64,000 nucleotides of DNA from an uncultured Flavobacteriales bacterium (GTDB taxonomy: Bacteria > Bacteroidota > Bacteroidia > Flavobacteriales_D > Crocinitomicaceae), in the NCBI GenBank assembly GCA_913059205.1, contig CAJXRM010000005.1, forward strand, positions 1-64,000. The letters run 5' to 3'. Within the stretch, counting starts at the first letter, position 1. Each line of letters begins with the position of its first letter. A program made the translations under genes and the position numbers. The notes under the pieces were generated by a model. It had not been told where the DNA came from. It searched no databases and worked only from the letters and a program-made list of their open reading frames with translations. Positions 9,309 through 18,345 of this stretch are shown here, piece by piece.

Positions 9309-10556
9309 ATGGTTAAAAAATACAAAAATTATGTAGTGACATTTGGTACTGAGTTGACCATAATGATTCTCGGTTTTTTGGTGTTTAGAGTCGCGAATCA
9401 ACAATTCGATGAGTATGGATTTAGCGAATATTCAATTCTTCGAAGAACAGTTTCTTTTTTACTTCCATTAATGATGATTGGACTTGGAGTTTCAATTCCT
9501 CGCTACGTAAGTCTGGAATCAAATAGAAATTCATATTTCTTTGCCGGATTGATTTGGATAAGCGCCTCTGGAGTTCTCTTAGCTTCAATTCTAGGTATAG
9601 GCAGCAATTTCTTTTCTGAAATATTTTTTGGTTCCGACAAATACAGTGATTTTATTTTACCAATGGGAATGTTACTGCTTACTTATGGCCTTCATGCTAT
9701 AATTTATGGTTTTCTCAGGGGGAAGTTGAATATTTATCTCGCAAATTTTGTTCAATTCGTCAATGTTGGTATTATGCCACTAACAATTTTATTTCTGTCG
9801 GACTCGGTTCTTGATCTAATCTACTTGAATACGATTTCGCTTTTTCTAAGTTGTGTAATTGTTATTGGAGTTATATTCAAGAAGTATGATATTGAAATAA
9901 ATAAGAAATTGATGAAGGAGGACTCCATGGTTTTATTGCGATATGGATTACCACGCGTTTTAGGCGATTTTGCCTTATTGGCAATTCTCACTTTACCCAC
10001 ATATATCGTTCTGGAAATGCAAAATGACATATTAATCGGAGGAGATGTCGCCTATTGCATTACTCTTTTGAATTTAGTAGGTGCCGCATTTGCGCCAATC
10101 AGCTTAGTTTTGTTGCCTGAGATTGCTAGCTTCATGAACCAAAAAAGAAAAGATTTAATCGTACATAGATTTAAAGTATTCGTGCTTATTTGTGTTGCAC
10201 TCACAACCTTTGGATATGTTCTTTTTTACTTTTTTACAGAGTTCTTTCTGAATTTACTTTTGGGTTCTAATTTTAGATCGAATTTAATTGGATACGCCAG
10301 AATTGTGCTATTAAGTAGTTTTGGTTACGGTTTATACATCATCTTAAGAAGTTTTCTAGATGCCATTCATGTCCGCGCAACAAATGCATATAACTTATTA
10401 ATCTGTCTAGGTGTGTACCTTATTTTTGTTTATTTTGGAGTTAAGAATGAATCATCCGTAGAGTATTACTTGTATTCATTTGTAATTAGTATTTTGCTAC
10501 TAGGCCTAATAACGCTGATTCAAACCTATTTAAATATTAAGAAAATCAAATGGTAG
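9309..10556 (+). CDS. Polysaccharide flippase (Wzx-like, MOP superfamily)
   Basis: 415 residues with about 12 hydrophobic membrane segments and no signal peptide. The N-terminal block with SILRRTVSFLLPLMMIGLG and SIPRY, the central basic loop and the repeated paired helices fit the Wzx/RfbX branch of the MOP flippases. These translocate undecaprenyl-pyrophosphate-linked repeat units across the inner membrane. Its end overlaps the next membrane-protein gene by 7 bp, which couples flippase and polymerase. Family sequence conservation is low, so the call rests on topology and context. Confidence 0.78.
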   Translation: MVKKYKNYVVTFGTELTIMILGFLVFRVANQQFDEYGFSEYSILRRTVSFLLPLMMIGLGVSIPRYVSLESNRNSYFFAGLIWISASGVLLASILGIGSNFFSEIFFGSDKYSDFILPMGMLLLTYGLHAIIYGFLRGKLNIYLANFVQFVNVGIMPLTILFLSDSVLDLIYLNTISLFLSCVIVIGVIFKKYDIEINKKLMKEDSMVLLRYGLPRVLGDFALLAILTLPTYIVLEMQNDILIGGDVAYCITLLNLVGAAFAPISLVLLPEIASFMNQKRKDLIVHRFKVFVLICVALTTFGYVLFYFFTEFFLNLLLGSNFRSNLIGYARIVLLSSFGYGLYIILRSFLDAIHVRATNAYNLLICLGVYLIFVYFGVKNESSVEYYLYSFVISILLLGLITLIQTYLNIKKIKW

Positions 10557-12247
10557 CTATATTCATTTTGGCATTGGTTTCAGGACTGATTTTTTGGTTA
10601 CAGCGAAAAACGTGGAAAATCGAAAAAAACATTGTTTTTCCAATTGTTACGGCTGTATTTTACTTTTGGTCTTTAGCAGGTTCTTGGTTGTTCTGTATTG
10701 ATAAAATCACAGGAATTGGTGAATCAATCGGGTTAAAATACCATTACCTGATGGAAAAGATGTTCAATGTCGAATTAGACGGGACGTATTATTTGGTTAT
10801 TTTCCTTTATGGATTATTCATTGTTACATATCAACTCGTTTGCCTTCGCTTCTTAAAAAAGAAACACGAAAATAAAGTTCCTGAAATTAAAACAGATAAA
10901 CGCCCGGCTCAACTTAGTAGTTTGCCAATTGTTCTAGTCGCTATTGTTTGCCTTATTGGTTCGTTTATGATTGTGAAGGAAGTAATTTACTTTTCATTGA
11001 TTTTAAGCGAATCAGTATACATCAATGTACGTTCTTCGGGTGTGAATTATTATTCTGTTCACCAGTATTTTAATTGGACGATGATCTTTTCTTTGTATGT
11101 TTATCTTGGGTTGTATTTTTCGAAAGGTATTCGTTTTGTTGAAGTCAAAAAGCCATCAATTCTATTCTGGATAATGTTTTTTGTGGCCAATATTTATCTT
11201 GTTCTTATTGGTTCTCGTCACGAAACATTTTTATCAGGAATTATCGCTCTTTTACTGTTTTCCTTCCCACATAGAAGTATTCGAAAATCGCTAAAATTAT
11301 ATGCACTTTTTGGAGGATTCTTTTGTTTTATTCTTTTGGTGAATGATCCAATACGAGCGATGTTGCCTAATATCGCATCAAAACTTGGACTTACAGCATC
11401 TGTAAGCACTCCTTCGAATAAAGAAAAGGCTGCACTGTTTCAATTGGATAGAACCTTTGTGATTCATCGTTCGATGGAGAAGTCAAAAGAATTCATTCAT
11501 TTGGAGTCCTTGAAAGATACAGTAGTAATGGTCTACGCTGATTCCATTAAACTTGAGAAATTGGATTTAACCATTCGTAAACAAGAGTTCTTTGAACAAA
11601 TTAAAGAACATCCAAATTTTCTTATAGTTGATGGTGAGCAAATGAAGCTTCCGAATGAAAAAATATCAGGTGCATATCGAAATATGACTTTCGTTGAAAA
11701 GGTGGTGCATTCGGTTACAAGTATTGTGTTTAGCAATGAGTTGTTTGCCGGTCATTTTTCTTTGTACGGAATACTAAAGTATGATGTGCAGCCAAAATTC
11801 GGGTTAAGCTTTAGAGCTCTGCTGGAAATGATGAAACCAAAATCGAGTAGAAGTAAGGATGTTTTGGATTCATATTCGTATTATGCGAAGGAGCTAAACT
11901 TTCCAGAAGGTCAAGGTTTTACAATCAATCATGTTTCTGGATGGTATTTGAATTTTTCATATTTCGGAATTCCTATAGGTGGAGCTTTTTTAGCGTTGAT
12001 AGTTATTGGAGCGTACTTAAAACAAACCTTTGCCTCCTCTGGTGTAAAAGAATTGATTTGGCTGATTATTTTATGTGGAATCACGGCTTTTACTGCTATG
12101 CTTGTTCGAGGAGGACCTGAATCGTATAAATCATTAATTATAGAGGCGATAATTGTTCCTATTGTACTATTTTACTGCTCAATTTTATTTACTCGAATTT
12201 TATCTAATCTAGTTCACAAAATAAAAGGCAAGACGACGTCCGAATAA
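10550..12247 (+). CDS. Oligosaccharide repeat-unit polymerase (Wzy-like)
   Basis: 565-residue polytopic membrane protein. Hydrophobic segments cluster at about residues 1-70, 120-280 and 460-550. A long hydrophilic loop of roughly 180 residues (about 290-470) lies between them, typical of Wzy polymerases, whose large loop sits in the periplasm. Motifs are weak: IGSRHETFLSGI in the first half and INHVSGWYLNFSYFGIPIGG after the loop, the latter resembling the conserved region of Wzy/EpsG-type proteins. It sits directly after the flippase and before a ligase-like gene. The assignment is by topology and neighbours, as usual for this divergent family. Confidence 0.68.
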   Translation: MVAIFILALVSGLIFWLQRKTWKIEKNIVFPIVTAVFYFWSLAGSWLFCIDKITGIGESIGLKYHYLMEKMFNVELDGTYYLVIFLYGLFIVTYQLVCLRFLKKKHENKVPEIKTDKRPAQLSSLPIVLVAIVCLIGSFMIVKEVIYFSLILSESVYINVRSSGVNYYSVHQYFNWTMIFSLYVYLGLYFSKGIRFVEVKKPSILFWIMFFVANIYLVLIGSRHETFLSGIIALLLFSFPHRSIRKSLKLYALFGGFFCFILLVNDPIRAMLPNIASKLGLTASVSTPSNKEKAALFQLDRTFVIHRSMEKSKEFIHLESLKDTVVMVYADSIKLEKLDLTIRKQEFFEQIKEHPNFLIVDGEQMKLPNEKISGAYRNMTFVEKVVHSVTSIVFSNELFAGHFSLYGILKYDVQPKFGLSFRALLEMMKPKSSRSKDVLDSYSYYAKELNFPEGQGFTINHVSGWYLNFSYFGIPIGGAFLALIVIGAYLKQTFASSGVKELIWLIILCGITAFTAMLVRGGPESYKSLIIEAIIVPIVLFYCSILFTRILSNLVHKIKGKTTSE

Positions 12248-12260
12248 CTAATCTAGCAGA

Positions 12261-13532
12261 ATGAAAAACGCACTTGGTTACAATAACAGCTATCAATTTC
12301 TATTAGGAGTTTGTTCCTTTTTGCTGTGTTTTTCACCAAAATTAGTACCGGTTGGTTTGCTACTTGTATTTATTGGTGGTATTATTGGTTTGATTAACGG
12401 AAAAGCGAAGATTGTAGCACCGAATAAATTGATGCTTGCATTTATTGTTTTATATCTGGCCTATGTAATTGGTTACCTTTTTACAAATAATCCACCTGTT
12501 GGTTTGAAGTATTTAGAATATAAGTTATCATTCGTTTTAATACCACTTTTGTTTTTTATTCGCCCAAAGGAAGGCATTACTTTGTTTTCAGTTACCGTTG
12601 GATTAATTGGAGCAATTCTATTGACAACAGCTATTTCATTAGTAGAAGGAATTCAATGTTATAACGAAATAGATTACTTTTTGGAATGCTTTACATCATC
12701 TTATCTTACAAATGAACATCCAACTTATTTTGCCGTGTTTTTAACATTATCGATGGCGCTTTCTTGGTACGGTTGGAAAAACGGATTCCGGTTCTTCACA
12801 ACCTACTTGGTCGTCCTTTTTAATTTGATCGCGATGATGATGCTAGTCCTCGGACTTTCCCTTTCAGGTATTTCGTTTGCACTTTTGGTAATAGGAATCA
12901 TGGTGTTGATTATAATTAATAAACGCTTTGGAAAATGGGCTGCTTTGAGCACTTTCTTAGCTGCCCCGCTTGTTCTAATATTCCTATTTTTTAGTGTTCC
13001 TTCTCTAAAAAGTGATATTTCAAGTTCTTTAAGTTCGTTCACGAAATTTGCGGAAGACCCAGATAAGTTTTTGGAATTTGATGGAACGCACAATGGTGAT
13101 GACGTTCGCCTAATCATGTGGACCGTTACAGCCAAAGAAATTGCAGACCATCCAATGGGCGTTGGAACAGGAAATGTAGATTATCACCTTAGCGATCGCT
13201 TACGAAGATATCATCAAACTGATATGGCACGACAAGATGATAGAGGACAGATACTATACAATCCACATAATCAATATTTACAAACTGGATTGGAAATCGG
13301 TATAATTGGAATGATAATTCTACTTTTTATTGTGGGCTTTGGAATAGTAAAAGGTTGTAGAACAAAGAATTGGTTATTGTTGCTTTTGGCTTCTTGCCTG
13401 GCGTATAATTGTCTTTTTGAATCAATGTTACAACGACAAAGTGGAATCGTGTTTTTTACCTTTTGGTTGGTGATACTTAGTATTTATTCACTTAAAAATG
13501 AACACACTAAAATATCAAATGAGCATGAGTAA
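12261..13532 (+). CDS. O-antigen ligase/polymerase family membrane protein (Wzy_C/WaaL-like)
   Basis: 423 residues with about 10-12 membrane segments. The diagnostic part is PHNQYLQTGLEIGIIGMI near residue 335, following a periplasmic loop with DDVRLIMWTVTAKEI and the GVGTGNVDYHL segment. This is the O-antigen ligase (Wzy_C) signature, where the His is functionally important. An early segment reading TNEHPTYFAVFLTL is also family-typical. It could join the polymer to a carrier or be a second polymerase; the window cannot decide. It starts 13 bp after the Wzy-like gene and overlaps the next SDR gene. Confidence 0.78.
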   Translation: MKNALGYNNSYQFLLGVCSFLLCFSPKLVPVGLLLVFIGGIIGLINGKAKIVAPNKLMLAFIVLYLAYVIGYLFTNNPPVGLKYLEYKLSFVLIPLLFFIRPKEGITLFSVTVGLIGAILLTTAISLVEGIQCYNEIDYFLECFTSSYLTNEHPTYFAVFLTLSMALSWYGWKNGFRFFTTYLVVLFNLIAMMMLVLGLSLSGISFALLVIGIMVLIIINKRFGKWAALSTFLAAPLVLIFLFFSVPSLKSDISSSLSSFTKFAEDPDKFLEFDGTHNGDDVRLIMWTVTAKEIADHPMGVGTGNVDYHLSDRLRRYHQTDMARQDDRGQILYNPHNQYLQTGLEIGIIGMIILLFIVGFGIVKGCRTKNWLLLLLASCLAYNCLFESMLQRQSGIVFFTFWLVILSIYSLKNEHTKISNEHE

Positions 13533-14460
13533 ACAAAAGATTGTAATAACAGGTGCAAGCGGATTTGTAGGGAAGGATTTTGTAAAGATGCTTGATTTGG
13601 ATAAGTATGAAATTTCTGTAATCACGAGGAAGAAAGAAAAACTGGTCAATCTATTTGATTCTTCTGTTAAAATTGTGGAGGCGGATTTAATGAATATCGA
13701 TTCGCTTAAAAGTGCGTTTGAAGGACAAGAGGTATTAATCAACCTGGCGGCAGAAGTTCGGAATCACGACTTACTAGAGAAGACAAATGTTTTAGGGACG
13801 AAGAACTGTTTGGAAGCAATTAAACTTACAGGAATTAAAAAGGCAATTCACTTGAGTAGTGTGGGCGTTGTTGGAAAACCATTCAGCAATAGTTCAATAA
13901 AGATTACTGAAGATGTTGATCCAACACCTCAAAATGAATACGAACGCACAAAAAACATTTCAGAACAGTTGTTTACTGAAGCATCAAAATCAAATTCATT
14001 TGAATTGGTTGTTTTGCGTCCTACAAATGTATTCGGAGAACACCACCCTTTCAATGCATTACTGAACTTAATGCAGACGATTGAAAATGGAAAACCTTTG
14101 ATTTACACGAAGGGTGCGATGGTCAATTATGTGTATGTTTCAGATGTTTCAGCATCCATTGTTTCGGCATTGGAGAATCAAACGAAAAATGGAATTTATA
14201 ACGTTGGCTATGCCATGGAATTGAATGATTTCTATACAATTATCATGAAATCCATGAATAAGAAAACCCGAAAATATAAGGTGCCATCAATTTTAACTAG
14301 CTTTGTAGATAAGTTGGGAATTAAGAAATTACAGACGATTTCAAACAGATTGGAATATTCTGATGTACGCTTGAGAGAGAATTTTACTTACCCAGTTGGA
14401 GTTGAAAAAGGAATTGAGAACACTGTAGAATACTACAAAAAACAAGGATTGCTGAAATGA
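13525..14460 (+). CDS. NAD-dependent epimerase/dehydratase (SDR), sugar-nucleotide modifying
   Basis: About 311 residues. Rossmann motif ITGASGFVGKDF at the N-terminus, catalytic NEYERTKNISE (Tyr-x-x-x-Lys) and LRPTNVFGEHHPF. Similar SDRs in polysaccharide loci include UDP-4-keto-sugar reductases and 4-epimerases. Three in-frame ATGs exist (13498, 13519, 13525). I take 13525 because it places the first strand (KIVITG) at the normal distance; the overlap with the preceding stop is then 8 bp. The end overlaps the GT4 gene in an ATGA arrangement. Substrate unknown. Confidence 0.8.
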   Translation: MSKQKIVITGASGFVGKDFVKMLDLDKYEISVITRKKEKLVNLFDSSVKIVEADLMNIDSLKSAFEGQEVLINLAAEVRNHDLLEKTNVLGTKNCLEAIKLTGIKKAIHLSSVGVVGKPFSNSSIKITEDVDPTPQNEYERTKNISEQLFTEASKSNSFELVVLRPTNVFGEHHPFNALLNLMQTIENGKPLIYTKGAMVNYVYVSDVSASIVSALENQTKNGIYNVGYAMELNDFYTIIMKSMNKKTRKYKVPSILTSFVDKLGIKKLQTISNRLEYSDVRLRENFTYPVGVEKGIENTVEYYKKQGLLK

Positions 14461-15527
14461 AAATTTGTTTTTTTGCCGATAGTGAAAGTATTCATACCGT
14501 TCGTTGGTGTAATCATTTCAAGCAACTTGGACATGAAGTACATTTAATTAGTTTTAAATCAGCTGAAGTTCCAGGTATTCCGACTCATTTTGTTGACACA
14601 TCGAATATTTCTGTAAAAGGAGGCAATTGGAAAGTACTTTTCAAGTATAGAAAAGTGAAAAAGCTAATAAAAAGTATTGATCCAGACATCGTTCACGCTT
14701 TATACGCAACAAGCTATGGAATTACAGGTGCTTTGTGTGGATTTAAACCATATATTATAACTGCGCTAGGAACTGATTTATTGATTAGTCCGCAAAGTTC
14801 TAAAGTTTATCGTTTCCTTTTAAAATATGCGTTCTCTAAAGCGCAGTTTGTTACAGTAATGTCAGACCAAATGAAAATTGAAGCGGAGAAATTGAACGTG
14901 CCGGAATCGAAAATAATGGTCTTACCCTTTGGAATTGATCCAAAACTATTCAACGCAAATCAACGCAAATTGGACGATTCAAAGTTCGTGGTTACAAGCA
15001 CGCGAAACTTCGAAACAGTTTATAATATTCCGCACTTGTTAAAAGCAATTGCCAAGGTGAAGAATGAAATTCCAAATCTGCAATTGAACTTAATTGGAGC
15101 CGGCAGTCTCAAAAGTGAAATTGAATCATTAGTGAATGAATTGGGAATAAATGACATTGTTACTTTTTTCGGTAAAATCCCACAAGTTGAGATAGTATCA
15201 GTATTGAATCAATCGAATGTATTTGTTTCAGTTTCTTTGTCAGATGGAAATAATATCTCCTTGAATGAAGCAATGGCATGTGAAACATTTTGCATCGCAA
15301 CCGATATTCCTGCCAATACACAATGGATAAAACACGAAGAAAATGGTTTTTTAGTCCCAATTGATGACGTAGAAGCCCTCGCAAATTATTTGTTAGTTTC
15401 AGCTAAGAATTACGACGAACTTCAACAAAAATCACTTCCTTTAAGTCGAAAACTGTTGCAGGAAAAAGGAATTTGGGAGTTGAATATGCAACGAATGGAA
15501 GACCAATACAAACGTTTAGTTAATTGA
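14457..15527 (+). CDS. Glycosyltransferase family 4 (GT-B fold)
   Basis: 356 residues. The N-terminal GT-B half starts MKICFFADSESIHTVRWCNH and has the sugar-acceptor region DIVHALYATSYGI. The C-terminal half carries TSTRNFETVYNI, a PFGIDPKLF segment at the linker, and the nucleotide-sugar motif DGNNISLNEAMACE, where the two Glu residues match the E-x7-E motif of retaining GT4 enzymes (first position here is Asp/Ser-rich, so partly degenerate). It acts on the cytoplasmic face, adding a sugar to the lipid-linked repeat unit. Start ATG overlaps the preceding stop by 4 bp. Confidence 0.88.
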   Translation: MKICFFADSESIHTVRWCNHFKQLGHEVHLISFKSAEVPGIPTHFVDTSNISVKGGNWKVLFKYRKVKKLIKSIDPDIVHALYATSYGITGALCGFKPYIITALGTDLLISPQSSKVYRFLLKYAFSKAQFVTVMSDQMKIEAEKLNVPESKIMVLPFGIDPKLFNANQRKLDDSKFVVTSTRNFETVYNIPHLLKAIAKVKNEIPNLQLNLIGAGSLKSEIESLVNELGINDIVTFFGKIPQVEIVSVLNQSNVFVSVSLSDGNNISLNEAMACETFCIATDIPANTQWIKHEENGFLVPIDDVEALANYLLVSAKNYDELQQKSLPLSRKLLQEKGIWELNMQRMEDQYKRLVN

Positions 15528-15528
15528 G

Positions 15529-16062
15529 ATGAAAGAAGGAATAGTAATCATAGGCGCTGGAGGTCACGGTAAAGTTATTGCTGATGCAATCATTAAAGCT
15601 GGTAAGTGCGATTTAAAAGGTTTTGTTGATTCAAAACTACCAGTCGGAACAAAAGTTTTTGGTGATTATGAAATTATTGAATCACAAGAGAACATAGCGA
15701 CATTAATTAACAATTCAACTCTATTCATAATTGGAATTGGGAACAACGAAGTACGAAAGAAAATTCAAGAACAACTATCGCCTTCAATTTCATGGGCAAC
15801 CGTCGTTCATCCTTCAGCTGTGATTTCTTACAATGTACGAATTGGAGAAGGCTCAGTCGTTTTAGCAAATGCGGTAATTAATGCGGACACAAAAGTTGGT
15901 GCATTTACAATTGTTGATTCGGGCGTTATTGTTGATCATGAATGTGAAATTGGAGACTTTTCACATCTAACAATAGGAACTTTGGTTGGAAGTAATAGTA
16001 AATTGAAATCGGGATTAAAATCGAGTTTGGGACAAGTTTTCAATCCGTTTACAGAAATATAA
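15529..16062 (+). CDS. NeuD/PglD-type sugar acyltransferase (left-handed beta-helix)
   Basis: 177 residues. An N-terminal nucleotide-sugar-binding Rossmann-like part (IVIIGAGGHGKVIADAI) is followed by a hexapeptide-repeat left-handed beta helix (VVHPSAVISYNVRIGEGSVV onward). It includes the putative catalytic His in VDHECEIGDFSH, the same spacing as in PglD. It would transfer acetyl from acetyl-CoA to an amino sugar. It is about 30 residues shorter than typical PglD (about 205-210) and lacks the last coils, yet ends cleanly with no sign of a frameshift. With the DegT aminotransferase and PglC-like transferase nearby it suggests an N-acylated amino-deoxy sugar. Confidence 0.86.
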   Translation: MKEGIVIIGAGGHGKVIADAIIKAGKCDLKGFVDSKLPVGTKVFGDYEIIESQENIATLINNSTLFIIGIGNNEVRKKIQEQLSPSISWATVVHPSAVISYNVRIGEGSVVLANAVINADTKVGAFTIVDSGVIVDHECEIGDFSHLTIGTLVGSNSKLKSGLKSSLGQVFNPFTEI

Positions 16063-16076
16063 AGTAGAATTCAAAA

Positions 16077-17099
16077 ATGAAAATCACTGTTGTAATTCCT
16101 TGCCGAAATGAACATCTTTTTATTGAAGAGTGCATTCACGCTATTTACAAATGTGACCTTCCAGATACCGCTTCGATTCAAGTTTTTGTGGTTGATGGAA
16201 TGAGCGATGATGGAACGCGAATTAAGGTGGAGAATTTGAAAGCTGAATATTCATCCTTACAATTTATAGATAATGTTAAACAACTTACTCCTTTTGCTTT
16301 TAATCTAGGAATTTATGCGGGTGGAAAGGTGGATTTTGTACAAATTGTTGGTGCGCGGCATATTTTAAGCACGAATTATTTGATGAATGCCATAAACATG
16401 TTAAACAATAACAATGAAGTTTGGTGTGTTGGCGGTCGTATCATCAATGAATACATCAATGAAACAGGCAGAGTCATTTCCAATGCAATGTCAACCACTT
16501 TTGGAATGGGCCTAGGTAATTTTAGAACTTTGTCAAAATCTGGATTTACAGATACAGTAACAAGTCCAATGTACCCATATTGGGTATTCGAAAAAATCGG
16601 TTTTTTTGATGAGAACTTAATTCGTAATCAAGACGATGATTTCAATTTCCGTGTTACGAATGCTGGTGGTAAAATATATTACGATCACGAAATTTCGCTT
16701 AAATACTACGTTCGAGGAAATTTTAAAGGACTCTGGAAGCAATTTTTTCAATACGGTTATTGGAAAGTATACGTGAATAGAAAACACAAAGCTGTTACGA
16801 CCTTGCGACAGCTTGTTCCGCCATTATTTGTGGTCTACTTGTTTTTACTATTGTTTAGTCCTTTATTCAACTATTTGTTCGCAGGTGTTGTGGGACTTCC
16901 GTTCACTGCCTATATCTTATTGGCGCTTTACTTTTCTTATCAAGCGAGTAAGGAAGACGCTAAAATTCAATTCATCGAAATACTAAAAACGTACCCTATT
17001 CTTCATATAAGCTACGGTTTAGGATATTTGAAAGGATTATTTACCTTTTTTGTGTTAAAAAATGATCCTTCAGAAAAGCAGAAAGAGTTGTCGAGATAA
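16077..17099 (+). CDS. Glycosyltransferase family 2, ExoA-like, with C-terminal membrane segments
   Basis: 340 residues. GT-A start MKITVVIPCRNEHLFIEECI, VVDGMSDDGT for the nucleotide, then AFNLGIYAGG and a YPYWVFEKIGFFDE acceptor block with an NQDDDFNFR motif. Two or three hydrophobic segments at the C-terminus (about 250-310) resemble ExoA-type succinoglycan transferases. Where ExoA-like enzymes have an Asp-containing metal motif after the GG, this protein reads VGARH, so the usual DxD-like acidic residue is not obvious. Activity may use a variant metal site. Expected to elongate the lipid-linked oligosaccharide at the inner membrane. Confidence 0.83.
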   Translation: MKITVVIPCRNEHLFIEECIHAIYKCDLPDTASIQVFVVDGMSDDGTRIKVENLKAEYSSLQFIDNVKQLTPFAFNLGIYAGGKVDFVQIVGARHILSTNYLMNAINMLNNNNEVWCVGGRIINEYINETGRVISNAMSTTFGMGLGNFRTLSKSGFTDTVTSPMYPYWVFEKIGFFDENLIRNQDDDFNFRVTNAGGKIYYDHEISLKYYVRGNFKGLWKQFFQYGYWKVYVNRKHKAVTTLRQLVPPLFVVYLFLLLFSPLFNYLFAGVVGLPFTAYILLALYFSYQASKEDAKIQFIEILKTYPILHISYGLGYLKGLFTFFVLKNDPSEKQKELSR

Positions 17100-17139
17100 A
17101 TTAAGTACTTTCGTAAATAACATTAAATAATTAGTCAGA

Positions 17140-18345
17140 ATGATTCCTTTTTCTCCACCTAGAATTGACCAAAAAGTAATTGATGAGGTTACGGCTGCAT
17201 TACAAAGTGGTTGGATTACAACAGGTCCAAGAACGAAGTTATTCGAAAAGAAAATCACGGAATATACAGGGTGTAAATCAACAGTTGCTGTGAATTCTTG
17301 GACAATGGGAATGCAAGTGCTTTTGCACTGGTGGGGAATTGGTCCGGGCGATGAGGTGATACTTCCTGCGTATACCTATTGTGCCAGTATCAACGTGATT
17401 ATTCATTCCGGCGCAACTCCTGTAATGGTTGATGTTTCTCCTGAAGATTTTAATATTAGCTCAGATAAAGTTAAAGCCGCAATTACCAATAAAACAAAAG
17501 CTATTATCGCCGTTGATTTAGCTGGTTTTCCGTGTGATTATGATAAGCTTTACGAGGTAATTGAAGATGCAAAACCACTATTTCAAGGCAATAACGATTT
17601 GCAAAACCAATTGGGTCGAATTTTATTGATTTCCGATGCAGCGCACAGTTTTGGCGCAACAATGAATGGAAAAATATCTGGTTCATTGGCTGATATTTCT
17701 TGTTTTTCTTTTCACGCAGTAAAGAACTTAACAACGGCCGAAGGTGGCGCAATTTGTTTTAACCTTCCTGATGCATACGATCATGACGAGATTTATCGTC
17801 TATTCAATACAATGATTTTGCACGGACAATCAAAAGATGCTCTGGCTAAAACTCAAAAGGGAAATTGGAGATACGATGTCGAAGAGCCTGGATTCAAATG
17901 CAACATGACGGATTTACAAGCTGCAATTGGACTTGTAGAGCTGGAAAGGTATGCAGAAAATTTAGCGCGTAGAAAAGTGATTTTTGAGCGGTACACAAAG
18001 GCCTTAAATACATATGAATGGGCAATTACTCCTAAGTATAAGGATGAGGAAAAGGAAACGTGTTATCACCTTTATTTATTGAGAATAAAAGGTGTTTCTG
18101 AGCCACAACGTGACGAAATAATGAAACATATATTTGATCAAGATGTTTCAGTAAATGTTCACTTTCAACCACTTCCACTCTTGACCGCTTATAAGAAGCG
18201 AGGTTTTAAAATGGAAGATTATCCAGAAACATGGAATAAATATTCGAACGAAATATCATTGCCTGTTTACTTCAATCTAACAGATGAACAAGTAGATACA
18301 GTTATTTCGGCTGTTGTACATGCAGTTCAAATTGTACTCAAATGA
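17140..18345 (+). CDS. DegT/DnrJ/EryC1 family PLP-dependent sugar aminotransferase
   Basis: 401 residues, normal for the family. N-terminal IPFSPPRIDQKVIDEV and the SGWITTGPRTKLFE segment, substrate region AVNSWTMGMQVLL, PYTYCASIN-type block (LPAYTYCASINVI), and the PLP lysine in SFHAVKNLTTAEGG, close to the ArnB-type signature. It transfers an amino group from glutamate to a 4- or 3-keto sugar nucleotide. The dehydratase that would make the keto sugar is not in the window. It overlaps the following initiating transferase by 4 bp (ATGA), so amination and chain initiation are translationally coupled. Confidence 0.9.
   Translation: MIPFSPPRIDQKVIDEVTAALQSGWITTGPRTKLFEKKITEYTGCKSTVAVNSWTMGMQVLLHWWGIGPGDEVILPAYTYCASINVIIHSGATPVMVDVSPEDFNISSDKVKAAITNKTKAIIAVDLAGFPCDYDKLYEVIEDAKPLFQGNNDLQNQLGRILLISDAAHSFGATMNGKISGSLADISCFSFHAVKNLTTAEGGAICFNLPDAYDHDEIYRLFNTMILHGQSKDALAKTQKGNWRYDVEEPGFKCNMTDLQAAIGLVELERYAENLARRKVIFERYTKALNTYEWAITPKYKDEEKETCYHLYLLRIKGVSEPQRDEIMKHIFDQDVSVNVHFQPLPLLTAYKKRGFKMEDYPETWNKYSNEISLPVYFNLTDEQVDTVISAVVHAVQIVLK

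Noticed and set aside
15529-16062. Frameshift at the end of the short NeuD/PglD-like gene
   Set aside because: The stop is followed 14 bp later by the next start, and I found no continuation of the hexapeptide repeats in other frames before it.
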